Assembly: GCA_031379665.1 (NCBI GenBank)
Contig: JANNFI010000128.1
Location: 1 to 17,397 of the forward strand
From: SZUA-254 sp031379665
GTDB taxonomy: Bacteria; Bacteroidota; Ignavibacteria; UBA10030; SZUA-254
Direction of reading: 5' to 3'
Length of the DNA: 17,397 nt
Made by a program: the position numbers and the translations under genes. Under the pieces are notes generated by a model. The model did not search any database. It was given only the letters and a program-made list of their open reading frames with translations, and was not told the DNA's origin. Shown one piece after another: positions 8,083 to 15,938 of the stretch (position 1 is its first letter; each line of letters starts with the position of its first letter).

Positions 8083-11000
8083 ATGGCCCGAATCTTTCAA
8101 GAATCCTTCGTATCGACGCCGGCCCGGATCGGTGTTTGCCTTCCGGCCCTCATCCTCGGGTTGGCGGGCCTTTTCGGGTTATCCTCGTTGGGGATGCCAC
8201 CGTCCGCCCGATCGCAGGGGAAGGGCGACCCGGTAAGCTTTTACAATTTCGCGCCGGTCGCACCGCCCGAGTACGGGTTCGACCTGTCGGCGGTCTCCGA
8301 TACGTCCATCTGGTACACGACAAACCAGGGGCTCTACCGGTCCAACGGCGTGACGGCTGAAAAACTCCTCGACGCTTCGCTCTTCGCCCGCGGGCTCATC
8401 GAGGTGTTCCTCGTAGAGGCGCTCTCCGACGACGACGTCTGGGTACTGGGGCACGACGCACAGAGCTGGTTGAAGACGATGTACCATTACGACGGCGCTG
8501 CGTGGACCGTCGTACCCTTCCCCCATTCCGACGCCGATCCCTCCGACGACCTCGTCCTCTTCAGGTTCCGCATAGCGCGCGATTCCCGCGGCTATTACGG
8601 CGTGGGAGTGGGGGAGGACGGACTCTACTACACGTACGACGGGAGCCGGTGGACGTTGAAGCCGTCCTTCACTAACCGATCACTCAGGACTGTTGAAATG
8701 ATCGCCCGTGACGACATATGGGCCGGCGGCAGGGAAGGGGCGCTCTACCATTTCGACGGGAAACGCTGGTCAGAGGTGCCGGTTCGGCCGGGAGGCTTCC
8801 AGGATTACATCCTCGAGCTGAGTTTTTCCTCGCCCAACGCGGGGTGGGCCGTCTCGACGAACAACGTTCTCCGGTACGCCGCCGGGCGCTGGAGTACCGT
8901 CGGGATTCCGGAGGGGATCGTCGGGAGGACGGTGATGGCCGTGACCGATGATGACGCCTGGATCTTTACCGATAACGGGACGGTCCTCCGCTACGACGGG
9001 ATCCTCTGGAACGCCGTCGCGCGGGTGCCGATGCACACCGGGTACGCGTCGGTCGGGATGGTCCGCAACGCCGGAGCGGGTGGGCCCTATTCACTCTACG
9101 TCGTGACCAACACCGGCGTCATTTCGAACGTCTGGGGCAGGCTGCCGATGTTCATCGACGTGTCTCCGGCGGCCAACATCCACCTGAACGGGGGGGAAGT
9201 CGCCTTCGGGGACTTCGACGTCGACGGAGACGAGGACCTCTTCGTTGCGGCCGACGGCAAATACTCCGACCGGCTCTACTCCAACCGGGGTGACGGCCTC
9301 TTCACGGAAATGACCGATCGTCTGCATCCACCGAGCCGGTCGATCGCCGCCAGGCCGGCGGTCGGCGACCTCGACAACAACGGTTACCCGGACATCATCA
9401 CACACCGCGGGCTCGTGGACAACCTCTGGTACCGGAATTCCGGGGATTGGTCATTCGCCGAAACCACGGGGCCGGTCTCCCGGACGGGTTCCTCCAACTA
9501 CAGCAGGATCCTGCCTGCCGACATGGATAACGACGGCGACCTCGACCTCGTGATGATGCCCGCAGGGGAAGAACGTGCCGGCGAATCACTCATCGTCTAT
9601 GCGAACGACGGCGTAGGACGAATGGTCGATTCGACGCTCCTCACGTTCCGGATGAGGACAGGGGCCTCTCCCGCCTCGTTTTTTCTCGCCGACCTGGACG
9701 GCGACGGCCGAACCGACATTCTCAAGTACAACATCCGGGAACGGGTCGAGATGTACCTGAACCAGCCGGACGGCAGCTTCAGGGAGGCGGCGGTCGAGCG
9801 CGGGTTGGCCCAACCCAAGGCCGAACCCTCGCCCTACATCACCTGGGCGGAGGCGATCGACATCGACGGAAACGGGGCGCAGGACGTTTTCATACTTTCG
9901 AGAAAAGGGACTGGCTCCTTCCTGATGAACAACGGATGGGGATTTTTCACCCCCGGCGACACGGTGAGGTTCGAGGCAGGGGGGGAGAACCCCGCCGGTT
10001 CGTTCTCCGACATCGACTGCGACGGCGACGACGACCTTTTTCTCCACGACCGGTTTTATGAAAACCGGGGCGGGAAGTTCTCCGAATACCGTTACCTGGG
10101 GTTCCGGCGGAGCGGTGTCACCCGCTTCTCCGACATCGATGGAGATGGGGATGATGACGTCGTCTTCACGACACTCAAGAATGAGCGGAGCCTGTCGGTC
10201 TTCGAGAACGAAATCAATCCATGGAATGTCCTCACGCTCACACTACGCGCGACGGCGAGCAATTCACACGGCGTCGGGGCGACGGTCCGGCTCTGGAGAT
10301 CGGGCGGGGGGAAGGAGAGAGCGCTGGCGAAATTCGTTGAGGTGCGTTCGGCGCGCGCGGTCAGGTTCCCGCTCGACACGGCGTTCACGTACGACATCGA
10401 GGTCCGGTTCCCGGGCGGGGTCGTGGTCACGCGGGCCGGAGTCGGCCCGGGGAAGATCACGGTCAACGAGTTCGAACAGCCCGCCCGGATGTTCCGGGAT
10501 TTTTATCATTCGTTTCGCCGGTCCGTGTCGATGTCCGATTTGGCCGCAGAAGGAACGAAGCTGCTCATTGTGGTTCTCGTCCTTGGGGGCGCGCTCCTGT
10601 TCGCGACGTTGAAGCTCAAGACACCGGCGCGAGGCAACGTGATCTTTGGCGTCTCGCTGCTGGCCGGCTACGTGCTCGCCGTCCACGGCGCCATCCGGTG
10701 GGGTGCCCTCGCAGCAACGATCTACCCCGTCGGCGGCACGCTCCTGGCGGCGGGAGGATGGATCGGGATCCGGAACAGGATCGAAACCAACCGGCGGGCG
10801 AAGCGTATCTCGCACTACCTGCTCGGCGAACAGCTCGGAGAGGGCGGGATGGGGAAGGTCTACGCCGCGACTGATACGGTCTCGGGGGAACGCGTGGCCA
10901 TCAAGGTCCTGAGCCCGGAACTTCTGAACGACTCCGAGAACAGGCGTCGGCTGATGGCCGAGGGGCACCTGCTTTCGTCCATACACCACCCGAACATCGT

Positions 11001-11604
11001 GAAGGTGTACGAGGTGGGTGAGCACCTGGGCCGGGGGTTCATCGCGATGGAATTCATGCCGGGCGGGACGGTGCAGTCGTACTGCGCCAAACACGCCCCG
11101 CTCTCGCTCCCCGACGCGAGGCAGCTCGCCCTGGAGATCTGCACCGGTCTGATCGAAATCCACGGCCGGGGCGTTATCCACCGCGACCTGAAGAGCGGCA
11201 ACATCATGTTCGGCCCGGACGGGGGGGTACGGATAATGGATTTCGGCCTGTCGAAGTCGCCGCTCGTCACGACGATGACGACGCTCGGGACCATCCTCGG
11301 GACCCTCGGCTATGTGTCGCCGGAACAGGTGACGAACATCAGCGTGGACCACCGCTCCGACCTCTTCTCGTTCGGGGTGCTCCTCTACGAGATGCTCACC
11401 GGGAAGCTTCCGTTCAACGGGGAAAACGAAATGGCGGTCATCCACGCCATCTTCAACGTCGAGCCGGCGCCGCCCTCAGCGCTCAACCCGGCGGTCCCGG
11501 CGCGCCTCGACGACGTCGTCCGCCGATGTCTCAGGAAAAACCCCGACGAGCGTTTCGCGTCCGCCGCCGCCCTCCTCGTTGACCTTGACGGGGATTATTG
11601 GTAA
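8083..11604 (+). CDS. Receptor-like Ser/Thr kinase with twin beta-propeller ectodomain
   Basis: A 1173-aa protein with four parts. (1) A signal peptide, about residues 14-45. (2) An N-terminal propeller, about 50-365, with repeats such as YHYDGAAW, YTYDGSRW, YHFDGKRW and LRYDGILW. (3) An integrin-type FG-GAP propeller with seven DxDxDG-like calcium loops starting at D377, D429, D480, D537, D593, D643 and D684, then an ASPIC/UnbV-like domain, about 705-805. (4) Three membrane helices (826-845, 853-871, 874-896) and a C-terminal kinase. The kinase looks active: Gly-rich loop GEGGMG 919-924, K941, H1033-R-D1035, N1040, D1053-F-G, SPEQ, and a Thr-rich activation segment 1063-1074. Signal peptide plus three helices puts the propellers outside and the kinase in the cytoplasm. 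The gene for a sigma54 activator begins 12 nt later and is its likely partner. The ligand is unknown. Confidence 0.93.
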   Translation: MARIFQESFVSTPARIGVCLPALILGLAGLFGLSSLGMPPSARSQGKGDPVSFYNFAPVAPPEYGFDLSAVSDTSIWYTTNQGLYRSNGVTAEKLLDASLFARGLIEVFLVEALSDDDVWVLGHDAQSWLKTMYHYDGAAWTVVPFPHSDADPSDDLVLFRFRIARDSRGYYGVGVGEDGLYYTYDGSRWTLKPSFTNRSLRTVEMIARDDIWAGGREGALYHFDGKRWSEVPVRPGGFQDYILELSFSSPNAGWAVSTNNVLRYAAGRWSTVGIPEGIVGRTVMAVTDDDAWIFTDNGTVLRYDGILWNAVARVPMHTGYASVGMVRNAGAGGPYSLYVVTNTGVISNVWGRLPMFIDVSPAANIHLNGGEVAFGDFDVDGDEDLFVAADGKYSDRLYSNRGDGLFTEMTDRLHPPSRSIAARPAVGDLDNNGYPDIITHRGLVDNLWYRNSGDWSFAETTGPVSRTGSSNYSRILPADMDNDGDLDLVMMPAGEERAGESLIVYANDGVGRMVDSTLLTFRMRTGASPASFFLADLDGDGRTDILKYNIRERVEMYLNQPDGSFREAAVERGLAQPKAEPSPYITWAEAIDIDGNGAQDVFILSRKGTGSFLMNNGWGFFTPGDTVRFEAGGENPAGSFSDIDCDGDDDLFLHDRFYENRGGKFSEYRYLGFRRSGVTRFSDIDGDGDDDVVFTTLKNERSLSVFENEINPWNVLTLTLRATASNSHGVGATVRLWRSGGGKERALAKFVEVRSARAVRFPLDTAFTYDIEVRFPGGVVVTRAGVGPGKITVNEFEQPARMFRDFYHSFRRSVSMSDLAAEGTKLLIVVLVLGGALLFATLKLKTPARGNVIFGVSLLAGYVLAVHGAIRWGALAATIYPVGGTLLAAGGWIGIRNRIETNRRAKRISHYLLGEQLGEGGMGKVYAATDTVSGERVAIKVLSPELLNDSENRRRLMAEGHLLSSIHHPNIVKVYEVGEHLGRGFIAMEFMPGGTVQSYCAKHAPLSLPDARQLALEICTGLIEIHGRGVIHRDLKSGNIMFGPDGGVRIMDFGLSKSPLVTTMTTLGTILGTLGYVSPEQVTNISVDHRSDLFSFGVLLYEMLTGKLPFNGENEMAVIHAIFNVEPAPPSALNPAVPARLDDVVRRCLRKNPDERFASAAALLVDLDGDYW

Positions 11605-11616
11605 GATAAAACCTCG

Positions 11617-13350
11617 ATGGAAACCCCCGAAGAATTCCGCTCCCGGCTGGACGCCTCGTTGAGGGAACAGATTGGCGGCATCGCCGGAGCCGTTGCGGCC
11701 CTGCGCGAAGAACTGAAGGGCGCCGGCGTCCCGGCCGACACGCTCGCACGGCTCGATCGGCTCGGCGCTTCGCTCCTCAAATCGTCGTCCCCGGCCGAAC
11801 TTCGTCGTCTCACGGAATCGTACGCGGCCTGTCACCGGCGGCTAGCAGAACTCCAGGAGGAAAAACGCCGGCTCGAGACGCTCTACGCCTCGGGCATCCT
11901 GTTCTCGTCGGAAACGGAGTCGAGGAAACTCCTCGCGAAGGCGATCGACGTGGTGATGAAGGAGGTCGGCGCCGACTCGGGGTTCATCGTGATCGTCAAC
12001 GACGGGGGTGAGGTCGAGGCGACCTATTCGCGCAACATCGACCCCAACGCCGACCCGGGGGCGAAAGACCTGAGCACGGGTGTCATCGCCTCCACCGTCG
12101 CGCAGTCGAAACCGACGCAAATGGACCGGTCGGGTCCGGTCGATGAGCTCTCGAAACGGAACAGCGTTATCCGCCTCGGCATCAGCGCCGTGCTGTGCGT
12201 GCCGCTGGTGAGTGAATCGCGCGTGCTCGGCGCGGTGTACCTCGACCGGAGGAACCGCGAGGCCCCGTTCACCGAAAACGACCTGACGTTCCTCCTCTCG
12301 TTCGCGCGGCAGATCGTCCGGGGGATCCTGACGTCGGGCGAATTCACCAGTCTCCAGAACATCCTGCTCTCGGACGCCTCGATGCAGTTCTCCGACCTGA
12401 GGGCCCGGTTCAGCTGCCCGGACATCATCGGGTCGAGCAGGAAACTCTTCGACGTCCTGAGGGTGGCGCACAAGATCGCCCCCACCGACGCGCCGGCCAT
12501 CCTGCTCGGCGAGAACGGCACAGGAAAGGACCTCCTGGCCCACGCGATCCACGCGAACAGCCTTCGGCGCGAGGCCCCCTTCGTGACCATCAATTGCGGG
12601 GCGATTCCCGCCGACCTCCTCGAGTCGGAATTGTTCGGGTACGAACCGGGCGCGTTCACTGGCGCGGTGAAGGCCAAGCCGGGCAAGCTCGAGCTCGCCG
12701 ACGGGGGAACTATCTTCTTCGACGAGTTCGCCGAACTCTCGCTCAATCTGCAGGCCAAACTGCTGAGAGTCCTGCAGAAACGGGACATCGAACGGCTCGG
12801 GAGCGTTCAGACTCGCACGATCGACGTTCGTTTCATCGCGGCGACCAACAGGGACATCGTCGGCATGGTCGAGTCCGGCGCGTTCCGTCAGGACCTCTAC
12901 TACCGGCTCAAGGTCATCGTCCTCACGATGCCGCCGTTACGGGAGAGGAGGGAGGACATCGGAGACCTGGTCCGGTTCTTCCTGGCGAAATACGGCGCAG
13001 TCGGCGTCACCCCATCCATCTCCCCCGACGCGCTGGATGTGCTCGAACGTTACCACTGGCCGGGGAACATCCGCGAGCTCGAAAACGTGGTCCACCGTTC
13101 GATCATCCTCGCGAAGGGCCCATCGATCGACCGGAACGACCTGCCGCCGGAGATCGTCGACGACAGCGAGAACCTTCCGGAGGTTTCCACCGGAAAGGAG
13201 CTCGCCGCCGCCGAAGAGGAATTCCGCCGGCTCTTCATCGTCAGGACCCTGCGCGAAGCCGGCTCCGTCGCCGAAGCCGCGAAACGGCTCGGGCTCAACC
13301 GAACGCATTTTTACCGGCTCCTCTCACAGCTCGGAATCGAGTACAAATAG
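11617..13350 (+). CDS. Sigma54-dependent transcriptional activator (GAF-AAA+-Fis)
   Basis: A 577-aa bacterial enhancer-binding protein. Residues 1-90 are helical with a probable coiled coil (LAELQEEKRRLETLYASG). A GAF domain spans about 95-245. The AAA+ domain, about 270-500, has Walker A GENGTGK304, the sigma54-contacting loop GAFTGA 345-350, Walker B IFFDE 366-370, and an arginine-finger region (RQDLYYRLKVI). The Fis-type helix-turn-helix is at about 535-577 (SVAEAAKRLGLNRTHFYRLL). It has no receiver domain, so it is not a classical two-component regulator; the GAF domain or phosphorylation by the adjacent kinase would be the input. The 12-nt gap to the kinase gene implies one transcript. 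Palindromes and a sigma54 promoter lie directly downstream, suggesting local control. The function call is firm; the signalling link is inferred. Confidence 0.95.
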   Translation: METPEEFRSRLDASLREQIGGIAGAVAALREELKGAGVPADTLARLDRLGASLLKSSSPAELRRLTESYAACHRRLAELQEEKRRLETLYASGILFSSETESRKLLAKAIDVVMKEVGADSGFIVIVNDGGEVEATYSRNIDPNADPGAKDLSTGVIASTVAQSKPTQMDRSGPVDELSKRNSVIRLGISAVLCVPLVSESRVLGAVYLDRRNREAPFTENDLTFLLSFARQIVRGILTSGEFTSLQNILLSDASMQFSDLRARFSCPDIIGSSRKLFDVLRVAHKIAPTDAPAILLGENGTGKDLLAHAIHANSLRREAPFVTINCGAIPADLLESELFGYEPGAFTGAVKAKPGKLELADGGTIFFDEFAELSLNLQAKLLRVLQKRDIERLGSVQTRTIDVRFIAATNRDIVGMVESGAFRQDLYYRLKVIVLTMPPLRERREDIGDLVRFFLAKYGAVGVTPSISPDALDVLERYHWPGNIRELENVVHRSIILAKGPSIDRNDLPPEIVDDSENLPEVSTGKELAAAEEEFRRLFIVRTLREAGSVAEAAKRLGLNRTHFYRLLSQLGIEYK

Positions 13351-13386
13351 CCGACACCCCGTCGGCGACCCCCGACCGACACCACC

Positions 13387-13404
13387 TGTCGCGCGTACGC
13401 GACA
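13387..13404. promoter_or_regulatory. Upstream activator palindrome 1
   Basis: TGTCGCG-CGTA-CGCGACA, a perfect 7-bp inverted repeat with a 4-bp centre. Size and symmetry suit a Fis-type helix-turn-helix dimer. Its centre is about 102 bp upstream of the -24 GG. Confidence 0.7.
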
Positions 13405-13421
13405 CGGTGAACGCCATCTGC

Positions 13422-13439
13422 TGTCGCGTTGGCGCGACA
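13422..13439. promoter_or_regulatory. Upstream activator palindrome 2
   Basis: TGTCGCG-TTGG-CGCGACA, with the same arms as palindrome 1 but a different centre, so the arms are what is conserved. Centre-to-centre distance from palindrome 1 is 35 bp; its centre is about 67 bp upstream of the -24 GG. Confidence 0.7.
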
Positions 13440-13495
13440 CCGTCCCCCCGATAGCCCATATCCTTCCATCCTCCAACGAGTTAGGGTAACAAACC

Positions 13496-13511
13496 CGGCA
13501 CGCCATTTGCC
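13496..13511 (+). promoter_or_regulatory. Sigma54 (-24/-12) promoter
   Basis: CGGCACG-CCAT-TTGCC fits the TGGCACG-N4-TTGC consensus at all but the first base. The invariant GG (13497-13498) and GC (13509-13510) are exactly 10 bp apart. Transcription should start near 13522. It points at the 62-aa half-receiver ORF (ATG 13531, a very short leader) and, beyond it, the propeller gene at 13754. Confidence 0.78.
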
Positions 13512-13530
13512 TTTACAGTCTCCATATCCC

Positions 13531-13719
13531 ATGGAGAAACACGTGCTCATCATAGACGAAGACACCCACGAGTTGCGGAAGCTCCGCGAATTCCTCGCGC
13601 GGGAAGGGTACAACATCATGACAGCGACCGATCGCAAGACGGCCGAGGAAATATCCAGCAAGGTGACGATCACGTTCGTCCTCGGGACGGCGACGGCGCT
13701 CGGCTTCACAAAAAAATAG
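13531..13719 (+). CDS. Half response-regulator receiver domain, small protein
   Basis: A 62-aa protein whose first 45 or so residues match the start of a CheY-like receiver: beta1 with the acidic cluster (VLIIDED, residues 5-11), alpha1 (THELRKLREFLAREG), beta2 (YNIMTATD) and alpha2 (RKTAEEISSK). The next strand (VTITFVLG) has no phospho-accepting aspartate, and the protein ends with LGFTKK where a full receiver needs about 60 more residues. No other frame continues the domain. It is either a decayed remnant or a real small regulatory protein. It directly follows a sigma54 promoter; the predicted leader is about 9 nt with no Shine-Dalgarno, so translation may be weak. The propeller gene starts 34 nt later. 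Confidence 0.6.
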   Translation: MEKHVLIIDEDTHELRKLREFLAREGYNIMTATDRKTAEEISSKVTITFVLGTATALGFTKK

Positions 13720-13753
13720 AATTCAACAACCTATCAACCTAAGGGGTCGACCA

Positions 13754-15856
13754 ATGAAACTTTCGTTATCGCATCTCCTCCTTTTCATCTTCCTCGCCGC
13801 CGGCACGACATCAGCCCAGTGGGTCCAAACCGAAGGGCCTGAAGGCGGAGCGATCGCGGCCCTCTTCCAGGACGGCCCGAACCTCTACGCCAGCACACTC
13901 GGCAACGCCGGGGTCTTCAAGTCCACCGACGGCGCGTTGACGTGGGACCAGAAAATCGACGGAATGGGATACCAGTCGGTGGAGGTTATCGACCGGTGCG
14001 GATCCTATCTCCTGGCTTCGGGAACGGACGGGCTCTACCGTTCGACGGACGACGGCGACAGCTGGACGACGACGACAGGCCTGCCGTCGGGATACGGCGT
14101 CAGGACGTTGATGGTCGACGGCGCGAACGTCTTCGCCGCCACCTCCGGAGAGGGTGTGTATCTTTCCACCGACAGCGGCGCGACCTGGTCGGCGGTCAAC
14201 ACGGGGCTCCCGAACTCCTCCGGATACACCTATGCCAGCGGCATCGCGAAGGCCGGTACCGGCATCCTTGCGTCTGTCACCGATTTAGGCACCTACGGCA
14301 TCTACAGGACCACCGACCTCGGGACGTCGTGGGCGAAAGTCGACATCGGCCTCCCGGCTTACACGCAGCTTAACGCCCTCCTGATGGACGGTTCGACAAT
14401 CTACGGCACCGGCCCGACCGTTTATAAAAGCACCGATGACGGCGTCAACTGGTCGGAAGCCGGGACCGGCATCCCGGCCTACTCCGGCGTCGACGAGATC
14501 GTGGTGACCGGCTCAACGCTCTTCGCGGCCGCGTTCAACGCGGTCTTCAGGAGCACCGATGCCGGTTCGACCTGGACAACGCTCGGAGGCGGGCTTCCGC
14601 TGATGAGCATGGTGTCGCTCGAGACGGCCGGATCAACGGTGTACGCCGGGACGATCGCCAGCGGTGTGTACGCTTCGACGGATAACGGGGATACCTGGGC
14701 ACAGAGGGTTTCTGGCCTGCTCGCGAGAGACATGACGAATTTCTTCATTGCCGGCCCGACGTTGTACGGAAACGGCAACGGCATCTTCTCGACGACCAAC
14801 GGAGGGGACATCTGGGCCACCGTCCGGGGCGACCTGAAGGACTCGTCGGCTCAACCGACGCTCGTCTACGTCGACGGCGCCACGATGTTCTGTCGCGACT
14901 ATCCCGCGACCGGGATCGAGCGCTCGACCGACGGCGGCGCGACCTGGTCGGAAATCTATAGCGGGCTACCCCCGTTCGGCACCGTTAGCTCAATGGTTTC
15001 AGCCGGCGGCGCGCTCTTCACCGTCAATGAGAAAGTATACGGAAGCACGGACAACGGCGATACGTGGGCGCGGGTTGACACCGCGCTTGGGGTCTTCGTC
15101 TATATGACGAACATAACGAAGATCGGCGGAAGCCTATTCGCTTACGGCCAGGGTATCGCCCGGTCGACGGATAACGGCGCCACCTGGGCGCTGGCCGACA
15201 CGGGCATACCGGCGTTCTTCGGCGTCACGAGTGTCACGGTGGTAGGTTCGACCCTCTTCGCCGGCGGCGGATTTCCAGTAAAGAATTACAAATCGACCGA
15301 CAACGGGGACACCTGGACCGCGATCGCGACACTCCCGTCGTCCAGTTCGGCCTCACAGCTCCTCGGGTTCGGTAACGACCTCTTCGCCTGCGGCGAAAAC
15401 AACGGCATCTTCATCAGCACCAACCTGGGGACAAGCTGGACGAACATCTCGACGGGGCTCCCGTCGCCGAATTTCCGGTATTCTCTGGCCATCCACAATG
15501 GAATGATGTATGCGGGCACGAGCGGCAACAGCGTCTGGAAAAGGCCGCTGTCGCAGGTCACCGCGATCGAGCCGGTGGACAGCCGCGTCCCGGCCGGGTA
15601 TGCCCTGCGCGCAAATTACCCCAACCCCTTCAATCCGTCGACGGAGATCCGATTCGAAGTCGCCGGGACGGAGCAGGTGACTCTCGAGGTCTACGACCTC
15701 CTCGGCCGGCTTGTGTCGGTGCTCGTGGACGGTCGGTTGTCCCCCGGGACCTATTCCGTTTCCTGGAACGCGACCGGTGTCCCCGCGGGCGCGTATTACC
15801 TGCGGATGTCGGCTGGAGCCTTTTCCGCGACGGGGAAAATGTTGTTCATCAAGTAA
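13754..15856 (+). CDS. Secreted Asp-box beta-propeller protein with T9SS sorting domain
   Basis: A 700-aa exported protein. Signal peptide 1-21 (LLLFIFLAAGTTSA, mature start QWVQ). About 13 Asp-box repeats (STDDGDSW, STDSGATW, STDDGVNW, STDAGSTW, STDNGDTW and others) form one or two propellers. The C-terminal T9SS type A domain is complete: NYPNPFNPST, LEVYDLLGRLV, PGTYSVSWN, GAYYLRM. It is a paralogue of the 2259-4373 product, sharing AQWVQTxGPEGG at the start and GNSVWKRPxSQ before the sorting domain. AAGGGG lies 7 nt before the ATG. It is probably transcribed from the sigma54 promoter at 13496 through the small receiver ORF, as no separate promoter is evident in the 34-nt gap. Ligand or activity is not apparent. 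Confidence 0.92.
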   Translation: MKLSLSHLLLFIFLAAGTTSAQWVQTEGPEGGAIAALFQDGPNLYASTLGNAGVFKSTDGALTWDQKIDGMGYQSVEVIDRCGSYLLASGTDGLYRSTDDGDSWTTTTGLPSGYGVRTLMVDGANVFAATSGEGVYLSTDSGATWSAVNTGLPNSSGYTYASGIAKAGTGILASVTDLGTYGIYRTTDLGTSWAKVDIGLPAYTQLNALLMDGSTIYGTGPTVYKSTDDGVNWSEAGTGIPAYSGVDEIVVTGSTLFAAAFNAVFRSTDAGSTWTTLGGGLPLMSMVSLETAGSTVYAGTIASGVYASTDNGDTWAQRVSGLLARDMTNFFIAGPTLYGNGNGIFSTTNGGDIWATVRGDLKDSSAQPTLVYVDGATMFCRDYPATGIERSTDGGATWSEIYSGLPPFGTVSSMVSAGGALFTVNEKVYGSTDNGDTWARVDTALGVFVYMTNITKIGGSLFAYGQGIARSTDNGATWALADTGIPAFFGVTSVTVVGSTLFAGGGFPVKNYKSTDNGDTWTAIATLPSSSSASQLLGFGNDLFACGENNGIFISTNLGTSWTNISTGLPSPNFRYSLAIHNGMMYAGTSGNSVWKRPLSQVTAIEPVDSRVPAGYALRANYPNPFNPSTEIRFEVAGTEQVTLEVYDLLGRLVSVLVDGRLSPGTYSVSWNATGVPAGAYYLRMSAGAFSATGKMLFIK

Positions 15857-15864
15857 CAACGGGG

Positions 15865-15921
15865 TCCCGGCCCTGGCCGGGAGCCTGCAGCGGAGCAATC
15901 AGGCCTGCCAGCGTGCAGGCT
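15865..15921 (+). promoter_or_regulatory. GC-rich hairpins between propeller genes
   Basis: TCCCGGCC/GGCCGGGA (15865-15872/15875-15882) forms a stem soon after the upstream stop, without a T-tract. Next, AGCCTGCA (15882-15889) is complementary to TGCAGGCT (15914-15921), while a second GCCTGC (15903-15908) can pair with the same GCAGGC (15915-15920). These alternative folds sit just before the ribosome-binding site AAGGAG of the next gene. Confidence 0.5.
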
Positions 15922-15938
15922 ACCATAAGGAGACCGTC

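Larger units (their letters stand above)
13351..13530 (+). promoter_or_regulatory. Regulatory intergenic region downstream of the sigma54 activator
   Basis: 180 bp without a gene. It begins with an inverted repeat overlapping the stop codon (GCCGAC 13350-13355, GTCGGC 13361-13366; no T-tract follows). Two near-identical 18-bp palindromes and a sigma54 promoter follow. The order, enhancer sites about 60-110 bp upstream of a -24/-12 element, is the standard layout of a sigma54-controlled promoter. Confidence 0.75.

Noticed and set aside
13350..13366. GCCGAC-N5-GTCGGC as a terminator or third activator site.
   Set aside because: No T-tract follows, and the arms differ from TGTCGCG/CGCGACA; kept only as a note in the regulatory region.
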